A stretch of 64,000 nt of DNA from Lichtheimia corymbifera B2541 (Eukaryota; Mucoromycota; Mucoromycetes; Mucorales; Lichtheimiaceae), in contig JNEU01001054.1 of NCBI GenBank assembly GCA_000697475.1, forward strand, positions 1-64,000, in the 5' to 3' direction. The position numbers and the translations under genes were made by a program. Below are positions 35,048-46,896 of the stretch, piece by piece. The first letter of the stretch is position 1. Every line of letters begins with the position of its first letter. Below the pieces are notes generated by a model that saw only the letters and a list, made by a program, of their open reading frames with translations, was not told where the DNA came from and did no database searches.

Positions 35048-37908
35048 TTAACCTGTGAAGATCCTAAAGAGAAGGTAGAGACATGATCCAACGAAGCGCA
35101 CCAAGGAAAGAGCGGCAACGGACCATAGAATGAAACCAAGATAAATGACGCTTCGTTCTTCAAATGTGCCGAGACCATTGAATGCAGCGCTTGTGACGGC
35201 AACGACAAGGGCAAGGTTACTGATAATCCATGACAAGACAATACGAGTACGGAAAGCACGGTAGTAATCTTCTTGTTTGGTTTGTGGATCACGATGGCTT
35301 TCTTCGACTGGAGGCTTGGTTTGTAATTCAAGACAAGCTGCTTCATAAGCGTCATTCATATCCTTTTGCTCAGTAGGAAGTTCGACTTCAGCCAAATGTT
35401 CACCAGCCTCATCCTTTTTGGCCTTGACCACACCAAGATCTGTGTTGATTTTGGAATCACCCTTGGTACCCCAGGAGACATCGTGCGTGTTACAAAAGGC
35501 GTAGATGTTGAGAATATTGGTGTAGCTGGGCGAAAGGAGAATGTACTGAACAAAGGATGTAAACATGTGCCAAGGATCGAGGAAAAGGAAGCTGGAAACA
35601 AAGTACATGACATAGGTCGAGATAAGCGAGACGATAATGTTGCGGAACATGCTTTGACCAAGCATTGCCACCACTGATCCATCGGCTTCTTCGATTGCAG
35701 AGGAGATACCAACAGCCGTAATCCAAATAGTACAAAAGATCATATAGATCATCAAGACGGCAAAAAAGACCATACTGCCAGTATACGCCCATTTGCTTCC
35801 TTGAGGTCGATTACCCAGTGCGAGGATGAATTGAACAATCAACAAGAGGACATAGATGTAGTTGAGAACCGTGTGTAGTACATTTCCCACTGTGGAGGAA
35901 AATGGTGCTGGATCAAGATCGTCTGAAGCAACAGCGCTCGTGAGAATGTAAAAAGTGAGATAAAAGTTGCCCTGAAATAAAATATGAGCATCATGCATGA
36001 TACGTTTGTTGCATAAAAGAAAAGCTTACCATGGCAAACCAAGCGAATAACATGTTGTAGGTATTGTAGATATCCTCGACCATGAACATCATTTTGCGGA
36101 TAAACGAGTGATCCGAGGCCCAAACCTTTCGCCAATGCCAAAGAGCATATACACCAGCAAAGAAGGAACCGTTAAGCCAACGACGACGTTGAGAGATGAA
36201 TTCAGGTACGCGATCAGGTACATCGGTTTCACCATAACTGCGGTTCACATAATGCAATACGTAGCTTGCATCCTTTTTGGCAACCAGCTCGTAACACAAG
36301 ATACGATCCTCAGCAAGATACATGTTGGCAGTGAAAATATCGGCATCACCACCATGCATGGTTTCACCCAAGAAATACTTTTCAAGTGGACCATGACCGT
36401 TGGCATCGTTTTGAAGAGCGGTGTAGCGGTAAGCAGAGAAGGCACCTGGAAGAACGGAAATATAGCCGAAAACAGATTCAAGAGGCTTATCAAGGATGTT
36501 GGACATTTTGTATTCAAAGTTTTGAGCAGCCACCAATGGGTTGAGCAACGCCACACCAGCCGTACCTAAGAGAACAGAGTAACCCTATTAGTCATTTGAC
36601 CTTGATAACAATTTCCTTTCCTAATCAGCTTACCAGACATGGCACGAATTTCACCACAAGCACCAGCAATGTTGGAATTGATATCGAAGGCTTTCCACAA
36701 GTGATAAATGGAGGAATGACCAGGACGAGTGCCAACATCAATCAAGACACAAACGTGAGGATCAATGAGTGGACCAAAAGCTTGCAAGAACCAACGATGG
36801 GAGTTGATCTTTTTCTGATTCTTTTCCTTGAGACAAAACAGCATTTGACAAGGGGTGATGCCTTTGTCAGCGGTCTTGAATTTCATATCCGGATCGATGG
36901 AAAGTTGTGTGGTGTATTCGTAAATGTGAGCGGTTACTGCCTTGTCACCGACAATGTTCTTGGCAACACCATCTTGATAGACACCAAGAGCAGCCAGCAA
37001 GGAAAGTGTACGTTGATTGATTTTGTTGCGACCATCTGATACTACGCACACGACAATACGTTCCCAACCCCGAGCGCCCCACACTCTGGATCGATCACGC
37101 GCACACAAGTAGGAAATATTTTTCATAACGCCATGCATGGTACGTGCAAACAAAATCTCATCTTCCTGTTGTTGTTGTTGTTGTTTATCACCCTTGTTAG
37201 TACCTATTTACCACCACCATCACCCTCTTCCTTTTCACAACTTACGTTATACATGGTCAATACAATAAAAAGCTCTGTTTTACGTTCCATGAGCTGTGGA
37301 CGCAACGTGTAACCTTCTGACGCGAATTCCGATGGATCACAAGTGGCGGCAGTATAACGCATATGAGTGAATTCCTTGGAATCTTTGATAGGCACAGCTT
37401 GCAGATAACGTGGAGGAACAGGACAATCCAAAACAAGGTTACCACGAGTAAGCTTCACCTTTCGCGCTAAAAGTGATATTAGTATACCTTGTTTTCAATC
37501 CATGTTTATACACCTACTTGTCTTGTAACGACGAGGTTGTCTTCTTGGAGCACCACCATAGTGCATATTTGGTGAAGGAGGAGCGCCACCATATTGCATA
37601 TTGGGAGAAGTTGGAGCACCATAAGGTGGTTGAGGAGAAGGAGGAGCCATAAAGCCTGGTTGTTGATGTTGTTGAGGTGGATAAGGTTCTGCAGCAGGGA
37701 ATTGAGGTGTATCTCTCAAGAGAGGTTGATGATCGTAACCATGTTGTGGTGCGTCTGGATAAGGATCTGCAAACGGGTCAACAGTTTGAGGCCGGAAAGG
37801 TTCTGCACGATCGACAGGCTGTTGCGCAAATTGGGTATCCTGCAAAGGGTACTGGTCGTACTCTGACTTTTGCCCTGGTGGCTGTGGAAGAGGGTGATTT
37901 GGGTACAT
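35048..37908 (-). CDS. Chitin synthase (class I/II type)
   Basis: Five exons: 37908-37518, 37466-37246, 37165-36634, 36565-36030, 35971-35048; 867 aa. Transfers GlcNAc from UDP-GlcNAc onto chitin at the plasma membrane. A Pro/Gln/Tyr-rich cytosolic N-terminus of about 130 residues leads to [20 protein letters not shown], the class I-III entry motif. The family-2 glycosyltransferase core carries [33 protein letters not shown], and the diagnostic QRRRW in [17 protein letters not shown]. At least six membrane helices occupy the C-terminal 370 residues, with a long charged loop ([20 protein letters not shown]) between them. There is no myosin motor or chs5-type domain. 1.75 kb separate it from the divergent DnaJ gene. 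Confidence 0.95.
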
Positions 37909-39659
37909 TGCACTCCAGCCGATCCGTGAAAAGTGTGGTTTTGGTGATTAGCAAAAGAAAGAGAGAAGGAAAAGAAGGAAAAGAGAGAGAGAGAAAGAAA
38001 AAATAAAGTGCAAAGAAATGTGTAACAATCGCCTTCCGCCGCCGAGCCAAGGCAGGAACGGCCTTTCCGTGTCATGTCATCCCGTGGTGTTGCGTTTAAT
38101 TATAGCTCTACGACACACACCACAGCCAAGCTGCCTAAGCCTGTTTTATGCTTTGCCTTTTGAGGATGCTTTTCCGCGCTTTTCATTGCTCAAGTCTTTG
38201 TTCTTCTTGAACCCCGCTTTCAGTCCGATGTTTTTGGCTCACAAGGCTTCATTGTTTGTTTCAGATCATCTTACTGGAAAATCCAGGAACACAATGACAC
38301 TAAATATGATACCATTTGTTGGAAAAATATACATACAGAGTCATCTATCAATCTTACATCTCCTCGTATTAAGCATGTCATTCTGTTTCAAAAGTAGTCT
38401 TTGTGATGTGGGTGATCATAGAAGGAAATCGACTAGTGCATTTCTGTAATAGTTTGCCGCCTAATCAACAACCCAAGATGCATCTTGCTTGTTCATGTAC
38501 AACCAACAACCATGACAACAGCATGGCAACGGGTAAAAAGTGGCGTATTGCCCTATTGCTTGCTTTCATGTATACCCTGGAGTGAAGAGTGGATAAAGAC
38601 GATCGTGTACCGCTGACCCGGAACGTGTTACCGGAAAGCTATCCCGGTCACAAAAATGAAAAAGGGGACAGCAACTGCATCTGCATGCATATCCTGATCC
38701 GAGAATACAAAAACATCCATCATCCCATACATACTTGCTTTAAAAAAGCTGCCTCCATTATTATATCGATGAACTTCATGATGATTAAAGTTGAGCCTTC
38801 TTTGTTGTATGTCATCTACCAATTTGGCAAGCGCTAGTCTTGGCATCGCGCTCTAGGGCTCATCCTTTCTAGCGCTAGAGGATATCATGATTGATTACTT
38901 TGTTGATGTGAATGAATGCCATTGAATGAATCAATAGTCAAAAATTATAAAAAAGATTGCTGTGGTGATGGTCTCGATCCTTTATGGAGAAATCATTGGG
39001 ATTCATGCTCAGTGGGTGCCAGCCAATGACGTTCGCTGATACATGGGATGATAGTGGCAATAGCCATACTTCCCCAAGACATCCTTTGTATGACATCCAC
39101 AGTTGAACCATCATGTTTGTAGCTCTACGGCACCTTATCCATGATAAATCTTATAGACTAGCATGTTGCTTTGGCCATGAAATGTAATGTCCATGATTTT
39201 AATAAGCATTTAGTTAACTAAAGTGAACCATGTCGTTGAGATCCATTGATCACAAAACATGATGCATTATGGATAGGATGATAGAATACATACGTACAGC
39301 TCCACTCAACTTAAAGCCTGCATGCTGCTATGATTAGATGTGTAATAAACAATGCACCCGTTTTTATGCATAAATTTTGTAAAGGATGTGTGATATGCCA
39401 TATCGACTTAAGCATCAAAGGAGAGAGGTGGCGATGTGCGCACTGACACTAATGTGAAGGAGTGTGGTATGCTTATGCAGTAATTGAGCAAAAGGGACGA
39501 AACGCCTGGAACTTTGTAGAAAAGAATAACTCCGACATCCTACTTGCATATAAGAACACTGCATCAGGTTCCTTGATATGCCTCATTTACTCTTTTTCCC
39601 CTTTTCGCTTTTATCAGCATCACCCCTTTCTTCTTTCACGCACACTACAAAGAACAACA
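37909..39659. other. Divergent intergenic region, chitin synthase / DnaJ
   Basis: About 1.75 kb. A purine-rich (ga)n tract at 37961-38003 just upstream of chitin synthase and a pyrimidine-rich stretch at 39585-39640 just upstream of the DnaJ start look like the two core promoters. I found no perfect heat-shock element array by eye. A short palindromic CTAGCGCTAG lies at 38869-38878. No gene seen. Confidence 0.5.
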
Positions 39660-40844
39660 ATGGGCAAGGATTATTATGCCATTCTTGGTGTTTCCAAAGA
39701 CGCCAGCGAAGATGCTATCAAAAAGGCTTATCGCAAACAAGGTATGATGATGATGATGATGAGCTATACGCATTTATATATAATGATTTACTAAATATCT
39801 TCTCTAGCACTAAAGTGGCATCCTGATCGAAACAAGAATAATGCTGAACAAGCCAAGATCAAATTCCAAGAAATTGGTGAAGCGTTTGAAGTGTTGAGCG
39901 ATAAGAACAAGCGAGCCGTTTATGATCAATTAGGCGAAGAAGGTCTCAAAGGAGGAGGAGCACCACCTCCTGGTGCCAATGGTTTTGGTGGTGCTGGTGG
40001 ATTCCCTGGTGGTGGATTCAGTAGCTTTGGAGGCTTCCCTGGTGGAGGAGGACATACGTTTTCATTCAGTACCGGTGGACCAGGAGGATTTGGTGGGGGA
40101 TTCCATCCTTCCAATGCCGATGATATCTTCAAGCAATTCTTTGCCTCATTTGGAGGAGGTGGTGGTGGCGGTTTCCATGGCAGCAGTATGATGGATGAGG
40201 ATTTCGATGATGATATTCCAATGGGTGGTAACGGTGGAATGCCGGGCGGTTTCAATTTCGGTGGTGCTGGTCGATCACCAAGATCCAAGCAGTCTTCTCC
40301 ACCACCTGCTGCAGTCAAACGAGCACTACCAATCTCATTAGAAGATCTCTACAAGGGTACTACGAAACGACTCAAGGTGACACGTACTGTTCGTGATCGC
40401 ACTACAGGCCAAACCACCAATACCGACAAGATCCTCACTATCAACGTCAAGCCTGGTTGGAAAGCTGGTACCAAAATCCGTTTCCCTGGAGAAGGAGATG
40501 ACTTGGGTCATGGTCCGGCACAAGATATCGAGTTCATTGTAGAGGAAAAGCCGCATCCCATTTACAAACGCGAAGGAGATGATCTACGCATGTCGATGCA
40601 GCTTAGTCTGGTGGAGGCGCTCACTGGATTCACCAAGCAGATCAAGACACTCGACGATCGAAAGTTGAATGTTTCAAGTGGAGATAAGGTGACTCAACCA
40701 GGACAAGAATCGCGTGTCAGGAACGAAGGAATGCCAAATTCAAAGACGGGTAACAAGGGCGACCTTATCATCAAGTACGACGTCAAATTCCCCACACAGC
40801 TCACACCTGCACAAAAGCAAGCCATCCAAAATGCCTTTCGATAA
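39660..40844 (+). CDS. Class B J-domain co-chaperone (Sis1/DNAJB1-like)
   Basis: Two exons, 39660-39741 and 39808-40844; 372 aa. The J domain (1-70) carries HPD at 32-34, which stimulates Hsp70 ATPase. A long Gly/Phe-rich region (about 75-190) with repeated GGFPGGG units follows, including an acidic [11 protein letters not shown] segment as in Sis1. Two beta-barrel substrate domains make up the C-terminal half ([51 protein letters not shown]). The absence of CXXCXGXG zinc repeats places it in class B. There is no transit peptide or membrane segment, so it is cytosolic/nuclear. It lies tail-to-tail with the F-box gene, 117 bp apart. Confidence 0.95.
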
Positions 40845-40961
40845 TATCTCATTACCAACTCCATCCCATCTGTAGACTTTCCTACATATAATATTCCCCT
40901 TCTTGCATGTATATAAGCAACAACACTCGTAATAAAAAACAATGTTCATATATTGTCATTA

Positions 40962-43000
40962 TTAGAAATTTGGTCTACAAGCGAAATCGAGCCACCACAA
41001 GGAACCACCTCGACTTGCATAGATAATGCCCATGCTTCCCATGGCTAACCGTAATCGTATAAAGTCATAGCCATCCGATAATTCATCCTCGTCACGAAAA
41101 TTGGTATCTGATCGCTCATCCATCCATATGCGTTTGTTGCGTAATGTCACATGTGCGGCTGTTGTCCCATTCAGCGCAAAGAGAGCAATATCACCATATC
41201 GATTCAATATAGCAACGCGATCATTGTGCACTGCAGTACTGACAATCTTATGAGCTGTCCAACCAAGAGGCGTTGTTCGAATTGATTTGCATAATCGCAG
41301 TTGGCTTGTAAAGTCCGGTGATGCTTCATTGGATGTCTTTGTTGAAGGCTGACTCTTTTTAATGTATTGGGCTGTTCGTGCTTGACAAGCATATCCATAA
41401 TCGTTATATGAAGAGTGACGTCGTAGGCCTGTCATCTTAACACGATGTTGTTGAGCCGATCTTCTTCTCTTGAAAATGGAGCTGTATACTGAGGATGAGA
41501 CGGATCGCTGTGGTTCGGGTTGTTGTTGCTGTTGTTGTTCATTATCCTCATGCTCCTCATTGGTGGATTGATCCCACCGAAAATGATGTATACGACGTGC
41601 TGCATAAGGTGCCAGCACCAAATTGAATGAACCATCGTAATTCAAGCAAGGCATATTGCATGGTGGTAGAGTGAATGTAGTAGCGGGTTGCTCTGGGTCG
41701 TGTATATCAAATGCATGAAGGATTCCATCGACGCTGATAGTGATAATATGTGTCCCGGAAATATAGACGCAGTGGGGTTGATTATCAAATGCCTGATTTT
41801 TTTTCCCTTTTAGCAACATGTTACCGATTGGTAATGATAATGATCACTTTACCCTATTTGATAAACGAACACCTTTTCTCCAATTCCAGATGAACACGGC
41901 TGATGGTTTCCTTCCTGATACTGCAAAGTAGTTCTGAGTCAGGGCAATCGAATCGGGGAAGAACCATGGATGACTGCCGCCTTTGAGGACTTGGATAGGC
42001 TCTGTGCTCTGGGTGCTGACATCGTAAAACATGCACTTTCTAGGATTCATTATGAGTAATTGTAACTCCCCCACTGTTCTAAACTAAGCATATACTTACG
42101 ATCCACGCATGGCTACAACTAGAATATGTATCTCAGGCAAGATATCAACGCACTCGACAATACTTGATTCACCGAAATGCCAGCTCATATGCAAGGTGAA
42201 ACCTGTTTCAATGGCGTATTCGTAAAGCTGTACTGTGTTGCTCTGCATTGGTGTGTGTGTTACGTGATTAGTATACAACCAGCTCATAAAGGGTATTCTC
42301 TTTTTTACCTCAGAGAGTGTTACAAGCCAATGCTGCTTGAGTTTCACAGAGAGTAATCGAGAACCATCATGCTCACTAATCCGTTTCGCTCTTTGTACAT
42401 TGCCCATCCTCCAGTTTGCATGCGTTTGTGCCTGGCAGTAACGGGTTTGCCATGATGATAATGATGAGTCGGAACCAGGATCGTTCATGGAATCACTGAG
42501 TAGTCGTTTATGCAAATATAGGTCTGGAAAGAGTCGATGTAATTGATGATAACGAGCTCGCCATATCGATGCATCCTGTGCAATGCGCCTCCATATGCGA
42601 CATGTCTAAAAGTGGATACGTATTCAGTGTATTGTTATTGTTTCGGCTTTTATGGACTATCTTGTTTACCAGTTGCACTCTCACAAGATCTTGAAAAGAC
42701 AACATTGAGAAAATGGCAAGGGCGATCTCTCGTGGTAACCAGCTGATAATGTCGTGTTGCTCATGGTCATGTTGTAAAGAGCATGGCGTTGTCGTTGTCG
42801 TTGTGGGAGAATGGGGTTGAGTGCTAAATATATAAATGCAAACCTGTAAGAGAAGAGGTGGGCGGTGGGGAATGAAATTCAAGAGGTGGTGGACAAAGGT
42901 ACCTTTTTGATCCAGTGGATGAAGATGTGTTAGTGGATACAAGTAGAGATAGTTTCCTCAAGGGTTTAACAAGTTCTTGCATAGACTTTTTCTTAGCCAT
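40962..43000 (-). CDS. F-box protein with beta-propeller-like C-terminus
   Basis: Six exons: 43000-42903, 42823-42670, 42605-42309, 42242-42100, 42078-41853, 41792-40962; 582 aa. The F-box is near residues 56-100: SWLPREIALAIFSMLSFQDLVRVQL, continued over an intron by TCRIWRRIAQDASIWRARY; it would dock on Skp1 in an SCF ubiquitin ligase. The rest is built from WD-like strands (VQLYEYAIETGFTLHMSW; VFIWNWRKGVRL; ITISVDGILHAFDIHDP) without clear GH...WD repeats, probably a divergent propeller that binds the substrate. A Gln/Asn/Glu low-complexity insert sits at about 375. The second exon begins at the tatttag acceptor; the nearer cag would break the frame. Confidence 0.85.
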
Positions 43001-43193
43001 GGTATATAAAAGGAGGAGGAGAAAGGGAAAAAAGGGATTATTTTGTGTGTGAAAAGTAAAAGGAAGAACATGTGGCCTTGGGCTCGGATCATTTCCACTC
43101 CTTGTTGCACAGAAAGCGTGTTTATAATGCATCACGATCAAACCAACCCATAATTTTAATTACTATTGTATCCTATACTACCAATAACCCTAT

Positions 43194-43832
43194 CTATTGT
43201 TTTCCATAGATATAAATCCCTTCTGGATCATCCGAACAAAGCAAGTTGAGACCCATCACCTCGTTGAGATCAAATACTAAGCTAATAATCCTTGCACCAC
43301 GTCGATAGTGTTCCAAAAGCATATCAGCATACTTGTGCGTGTGATCCGGTAATAAAAAGAGCACCAGGACAGTCCACCGCGTATCGCGTACCAATGTCTC
43401 CAATGACAACAAGTCGCCTTGCACAAACCTAAGTCGTTGTTCATGTTCTACTTCCTCCCATGAGAGCCCGTTCGACGCTGCCTTGTCTTCTCCCAACGCT
43501 TCACGTGCTAGTTGCCACGATCGATCAACGAGTGCCTCATCCGTCTCAATCCCCAGTGCACTTGCAGCCCCAAAAGCCATAACAGCAGCCGTACAAAAAC
43601 GTCCATCGCCCGATCCAAGATCTATCAAGTGATCGCCTTTGCGCACACCAGCCATCTCTAGAGCCTTGAGTACGCGTCGTGCCGATGTCGGGCAAAAGGG
43701 GGCAAGCAATGCGTCAACGTTTTCATCGTCGTCAATGTAAACTGGGAACGGATTGGCTTCAGCTTCGTCTTGTGCAGCATGTTCAGCATTCTGATACACC
43801 TGAAGGAACCGAGTACGTGATCGATCGGACAT
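43194..43832 (-). CDS. Class I SAM-dependent methyltransferase (FAM173-like)
   Basis: Single exon, 212 aa from the ATG giving MSDRSRTRF. Motif I is LIDLGSGDGRF (70-79), motif II is ALGIETDEALV and motif III is RLRFVQGDLLSLE, followed by TVLVLFLLPDHTHKYADML. The short length, the preceding TSARRVLKALEMAGVRKGD block and the LPDHTHK-like site resemble the FAM173/ATPSCKMT and bacterial-like small lysine methyltransferases. Fungal and human members of that group modify mitochondrial ATP-synthase c-subunit or adenine-nucleotide carrier lysines, but I see no membrane anchor here. Substrate not assigned. 193 bp separate its stop from the F-box start, both on the minus strand. Confidence 0.82.
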   Translation of the reverse strand: MSDRSRTRFLQVYQNAEHAAQDEAEANPFPVYIDDDENVDALLAPFCPTSARRVLKALEMAGVRKGDHLIDLGSGDGRFCTAAVMAFGAASALGIETDEALVDRSWQLAREALGEDKAASNGLSWEEVEHEQRLRFVQGDLLSLETLVRDTRWTVLVLFLLPDHTHKYADMLLEHYRRGARIISLVFDLNEVMGLNLLCSDDPEGIYIYGKQ

Positions 43833-46825
43833 GTTGGGGATAGCCAATGGTGGTCGTGGTGGTGGTGCACAGCCCTAAAGAAAAAAAACTTGTTATCAAC
43901 AAACGGTCGCCACGCGCCGATCCCCATAGCAACAATCCCGCCATGCGGCTTGTTATCGATTTCCTTATCGTTGTACATCCACTTGCTATCAAATACATCC
44001 ACTTTTGTGTTGCACAAGATTCATGGATCAAAATCTTCCCTTTTGACAGCTATTTCCCTTCTCTATCTTCTTCTTGTATTGTTATCATCATCACCTCATC
44101 ATCTTCAACCATGTCATACCTCATCCTTATCCAGATGAATGTATTCATTATCCGATCATTGCATATAAAATGTAGAGTCGCTATTTCAAATGCATTTGAT
44201 AATATACGACCGCCAGTAGCATAGCGTTTTTCATCATGTCGAAAGCAGTGATATTCTGAAAAAGTCGTGTACATAAGGAAAAGTGATGAGAAAAAGGCAA
44301 ATGTCGAGGTGTCATGCTTATTCAAACGATTTTGGCCCTGCCGATACCGATTATGTAATCCTGAACTCTTATTTACTATGCTCCAAAGATACGTGAATCA
44401 CATGCCTATGCTTGAACTCAACAATTTCACGTTGTGAACAAACAAATGACGCTAATTTCAGGCCCATTTGACAGTTGAAGCCGAATGTTTTGGATCAGTC
44501 GAGTGCAGATAGCAGCCAGCAATATGTATCATGACCTCCCCAAGGAGTACCAGCAACACCGTAAATCGTATCACACACATGAAGAGTGCTCTTTTCGGCT
44601 GGTTTCGATCACGTAGAGTAGGCTCATTTATATTGAGTAAGCAAAGATGCAGCACTTACAAAGCTGACATTACTTATCATCTACCGACAAATTCAGCAGC
44701 GGAATAAGCGTTTGTGATTAAAGCCACCACCGCGTGGCCTGGGTATTTCATGGCCCCTCTCAATGGGTAAATTGATCATTTCCAATGTGTCAGCAATACG
44801 TTGATATGACATTTTTTCCCTTCTCATCAATGCATGAGCCTCCTGCACAACCATCAGCTGCCATCCTTGGTCGATCCTATCCACAACAGCAACAAGAAAA
44901 CCTGTTAAAGTATCCCATTGGCTGCAATTACCCGGTGAATATCCGATACTCAATCCGATTGCCCGTGACAATTGTGGAACATGTTCGGGAAAACATCCAG
45001 CCTATCACTTTTGACAATACGGCAGAATGCTTTACAAACAATGCTACAGCGGATGAAATATTCTCTTTTTCTTTTTCAATTCTTGTTTTCATTATATCCA
45101 TTCTACCATCAAGACAATGGAACGCACAAGCATGCATACGTATACACATAAAAGACGTCTTTGAGAGGAATCATCTTGAGATATGACATTTGCACGTGCT
45201 TGTGCTGCCACCATGAAAGGATGATACTGCAACTCAGAGCACGCAAGCTGAAACAAATGAAATATCCACACAAAAAGAACCATCCATTGGAATAACGCCA
45301 CCACTACCACCACCATAACAACAATACACTATCAACATATGTGTATACATCATACAAATCAGGATGAGTAAGAAACAAATGTCCCGTGAAAAAAATGGAT
45401 GGTGACGGGGAAAGGCAACGTTACATTACCGCCGACACACACGCCGGTTTATTCCTCAAAGGTAAAAGGGATACCTCTAGAGGAAGGTATGGTGGAAATG
45501 AACCAGTCAGCGTCAAGCTTCATCATCGCGTACAGCAAGGATGATGATGACGAGGATGAATAAAGATATTCTTTACCTTACTTTTATGATGACGATGCTG
45601 GTGCCAATGACAAGCAGGGTTGTGGATGGATATTATGTAAAAGCGGCATTTCTTGATAACGTTGTCCTGCTCGTTATCTCTCTTACTAAACCTTTTTTTA
45701 CCACGGTCTCGTACTGCTGCACATCCCTAATTGAGACACTTGCACACGCTTGACCCAAGCAAACGTGGGGATGGGGGTGATCGTGTCACCGCCTAAAAGT
45801 AATAGCAAATAGATAACAAACGTAGCCATAATAGGCCATGAACACGGGAACGACATGATGTATGTGTGAATCTCCCGCCTTAAAGCAAGACTTATGCAAG
45901 AAAAGGGTGTAAAGAAGTATAAGCATGCATAACCCCACCTTTAACCTGGCCAATGGGCCGCGAAAAGGTGAGTTAAAAGCACCATGACTTCATCAAAAGC
46001 GGCCCCGTAGTACAGACCCTTTATCAAAAAAAGGGAGGAAAAAAAGCGCTTGGCCCATTGTACATGCTGATCATGAAAAAAAAAGACGTCCATTTTATTC
46101 TGTGGGGGTGAAAAGTCCAATGGAACCATTGTGTGTGGATAAACGTTCAACGTGATACACCTCTTCCCCGCAACTTTTTTGTTTTTATTTTGTCGCCTTG
46201 TTGATGTTGTGTTCCTCACCCCAGACATTTGCATGGTTTCCAGTTGTTCCAGTCAGGAACATGCGCAAAAAGAAGATCCCTTGTTGCACAACACCCCCCT
46301 TCATTGACTACGTATGTTACACATGTGCCTCCTTTACTCTTGACCATTATCAATATTCATATGGCTGATAAGCTTTTGGCATTTTCTTTTGTGAAAAGAC
46401 GTATGCGAAAAGCATCTTCATGCTGAGTTGACATCATGCGATGCATCACATGTAACGTGGCGACTCACGGGCTTTTTATTAATACGGCATGACAAATAGA
46501 CAAGCAAGGGGTACAGGATGTGTGTGTGTGGCAAGAGCCTATGTCGATTGGATGCGGGCATCTATCAGATAAAGCGGCGTCTTGAAAGGAGAGAGAGATG
46601 TGCAAGCTGCCGTTTGTTGATAAGATGGGCTGGCTTCAACGTTGGGCTCAATTTGTTGGGGGGTCTCAGCTGGAGCGTGCTGGAAAAATGAGAGGGAAAA
46701 GTTTTAGGCAGTTGCGGTTTGGTTGGGCTGGGTTGACATCATGCCAAATTCTGCGTACCCCCCTGCGGGCAAAAAAAAAGTGGATGACAGAGATGTTTTG
46801 CCGAAAGCGGGAGCAACTCTTTTGT
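43833..46825. other. Large intergenic region, no firm gene
   Basis: About 3 kb between the methyltransferase and citrate synthase. The only stretch with a faint protein look is on the minus strand at 44696-44880 (EAHALMRREKMSYQRIADTL, then GHEIPRPRGGGF), which I cannot extend or assign. The rest is A+T-rich with short homopolymers (46072-46082, 46770-46778). No tRNA, repeat array or conserved frame seen. Confidence 0.4.
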
Positions 46826-46896
46826 TATATAATCAGCCTCTTTCAATTCGCCCTTGTCATTTGTTTTCTTCTTTTTTCTTTTCATCTTTTTTAATC
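46826..46896 (+). promoter_or_regulatory. Core promoter and leader of citrate synthase
   Basis: TATATAA at 46826-46832 is followed by a pyrimidine-rich stretch (46838-46889) and the start codon at 46897. This spacing (about 65 bp) suits a TATA-driven, strongly expressed gene. Confidence 0.6.

Noticed and set aside
44693..44971. Minus-strand frame with a helix-turn-helix look
   Set aside because: No start context, no extension by plausible splicing and no family recognised; mentioned only as a weak trace.
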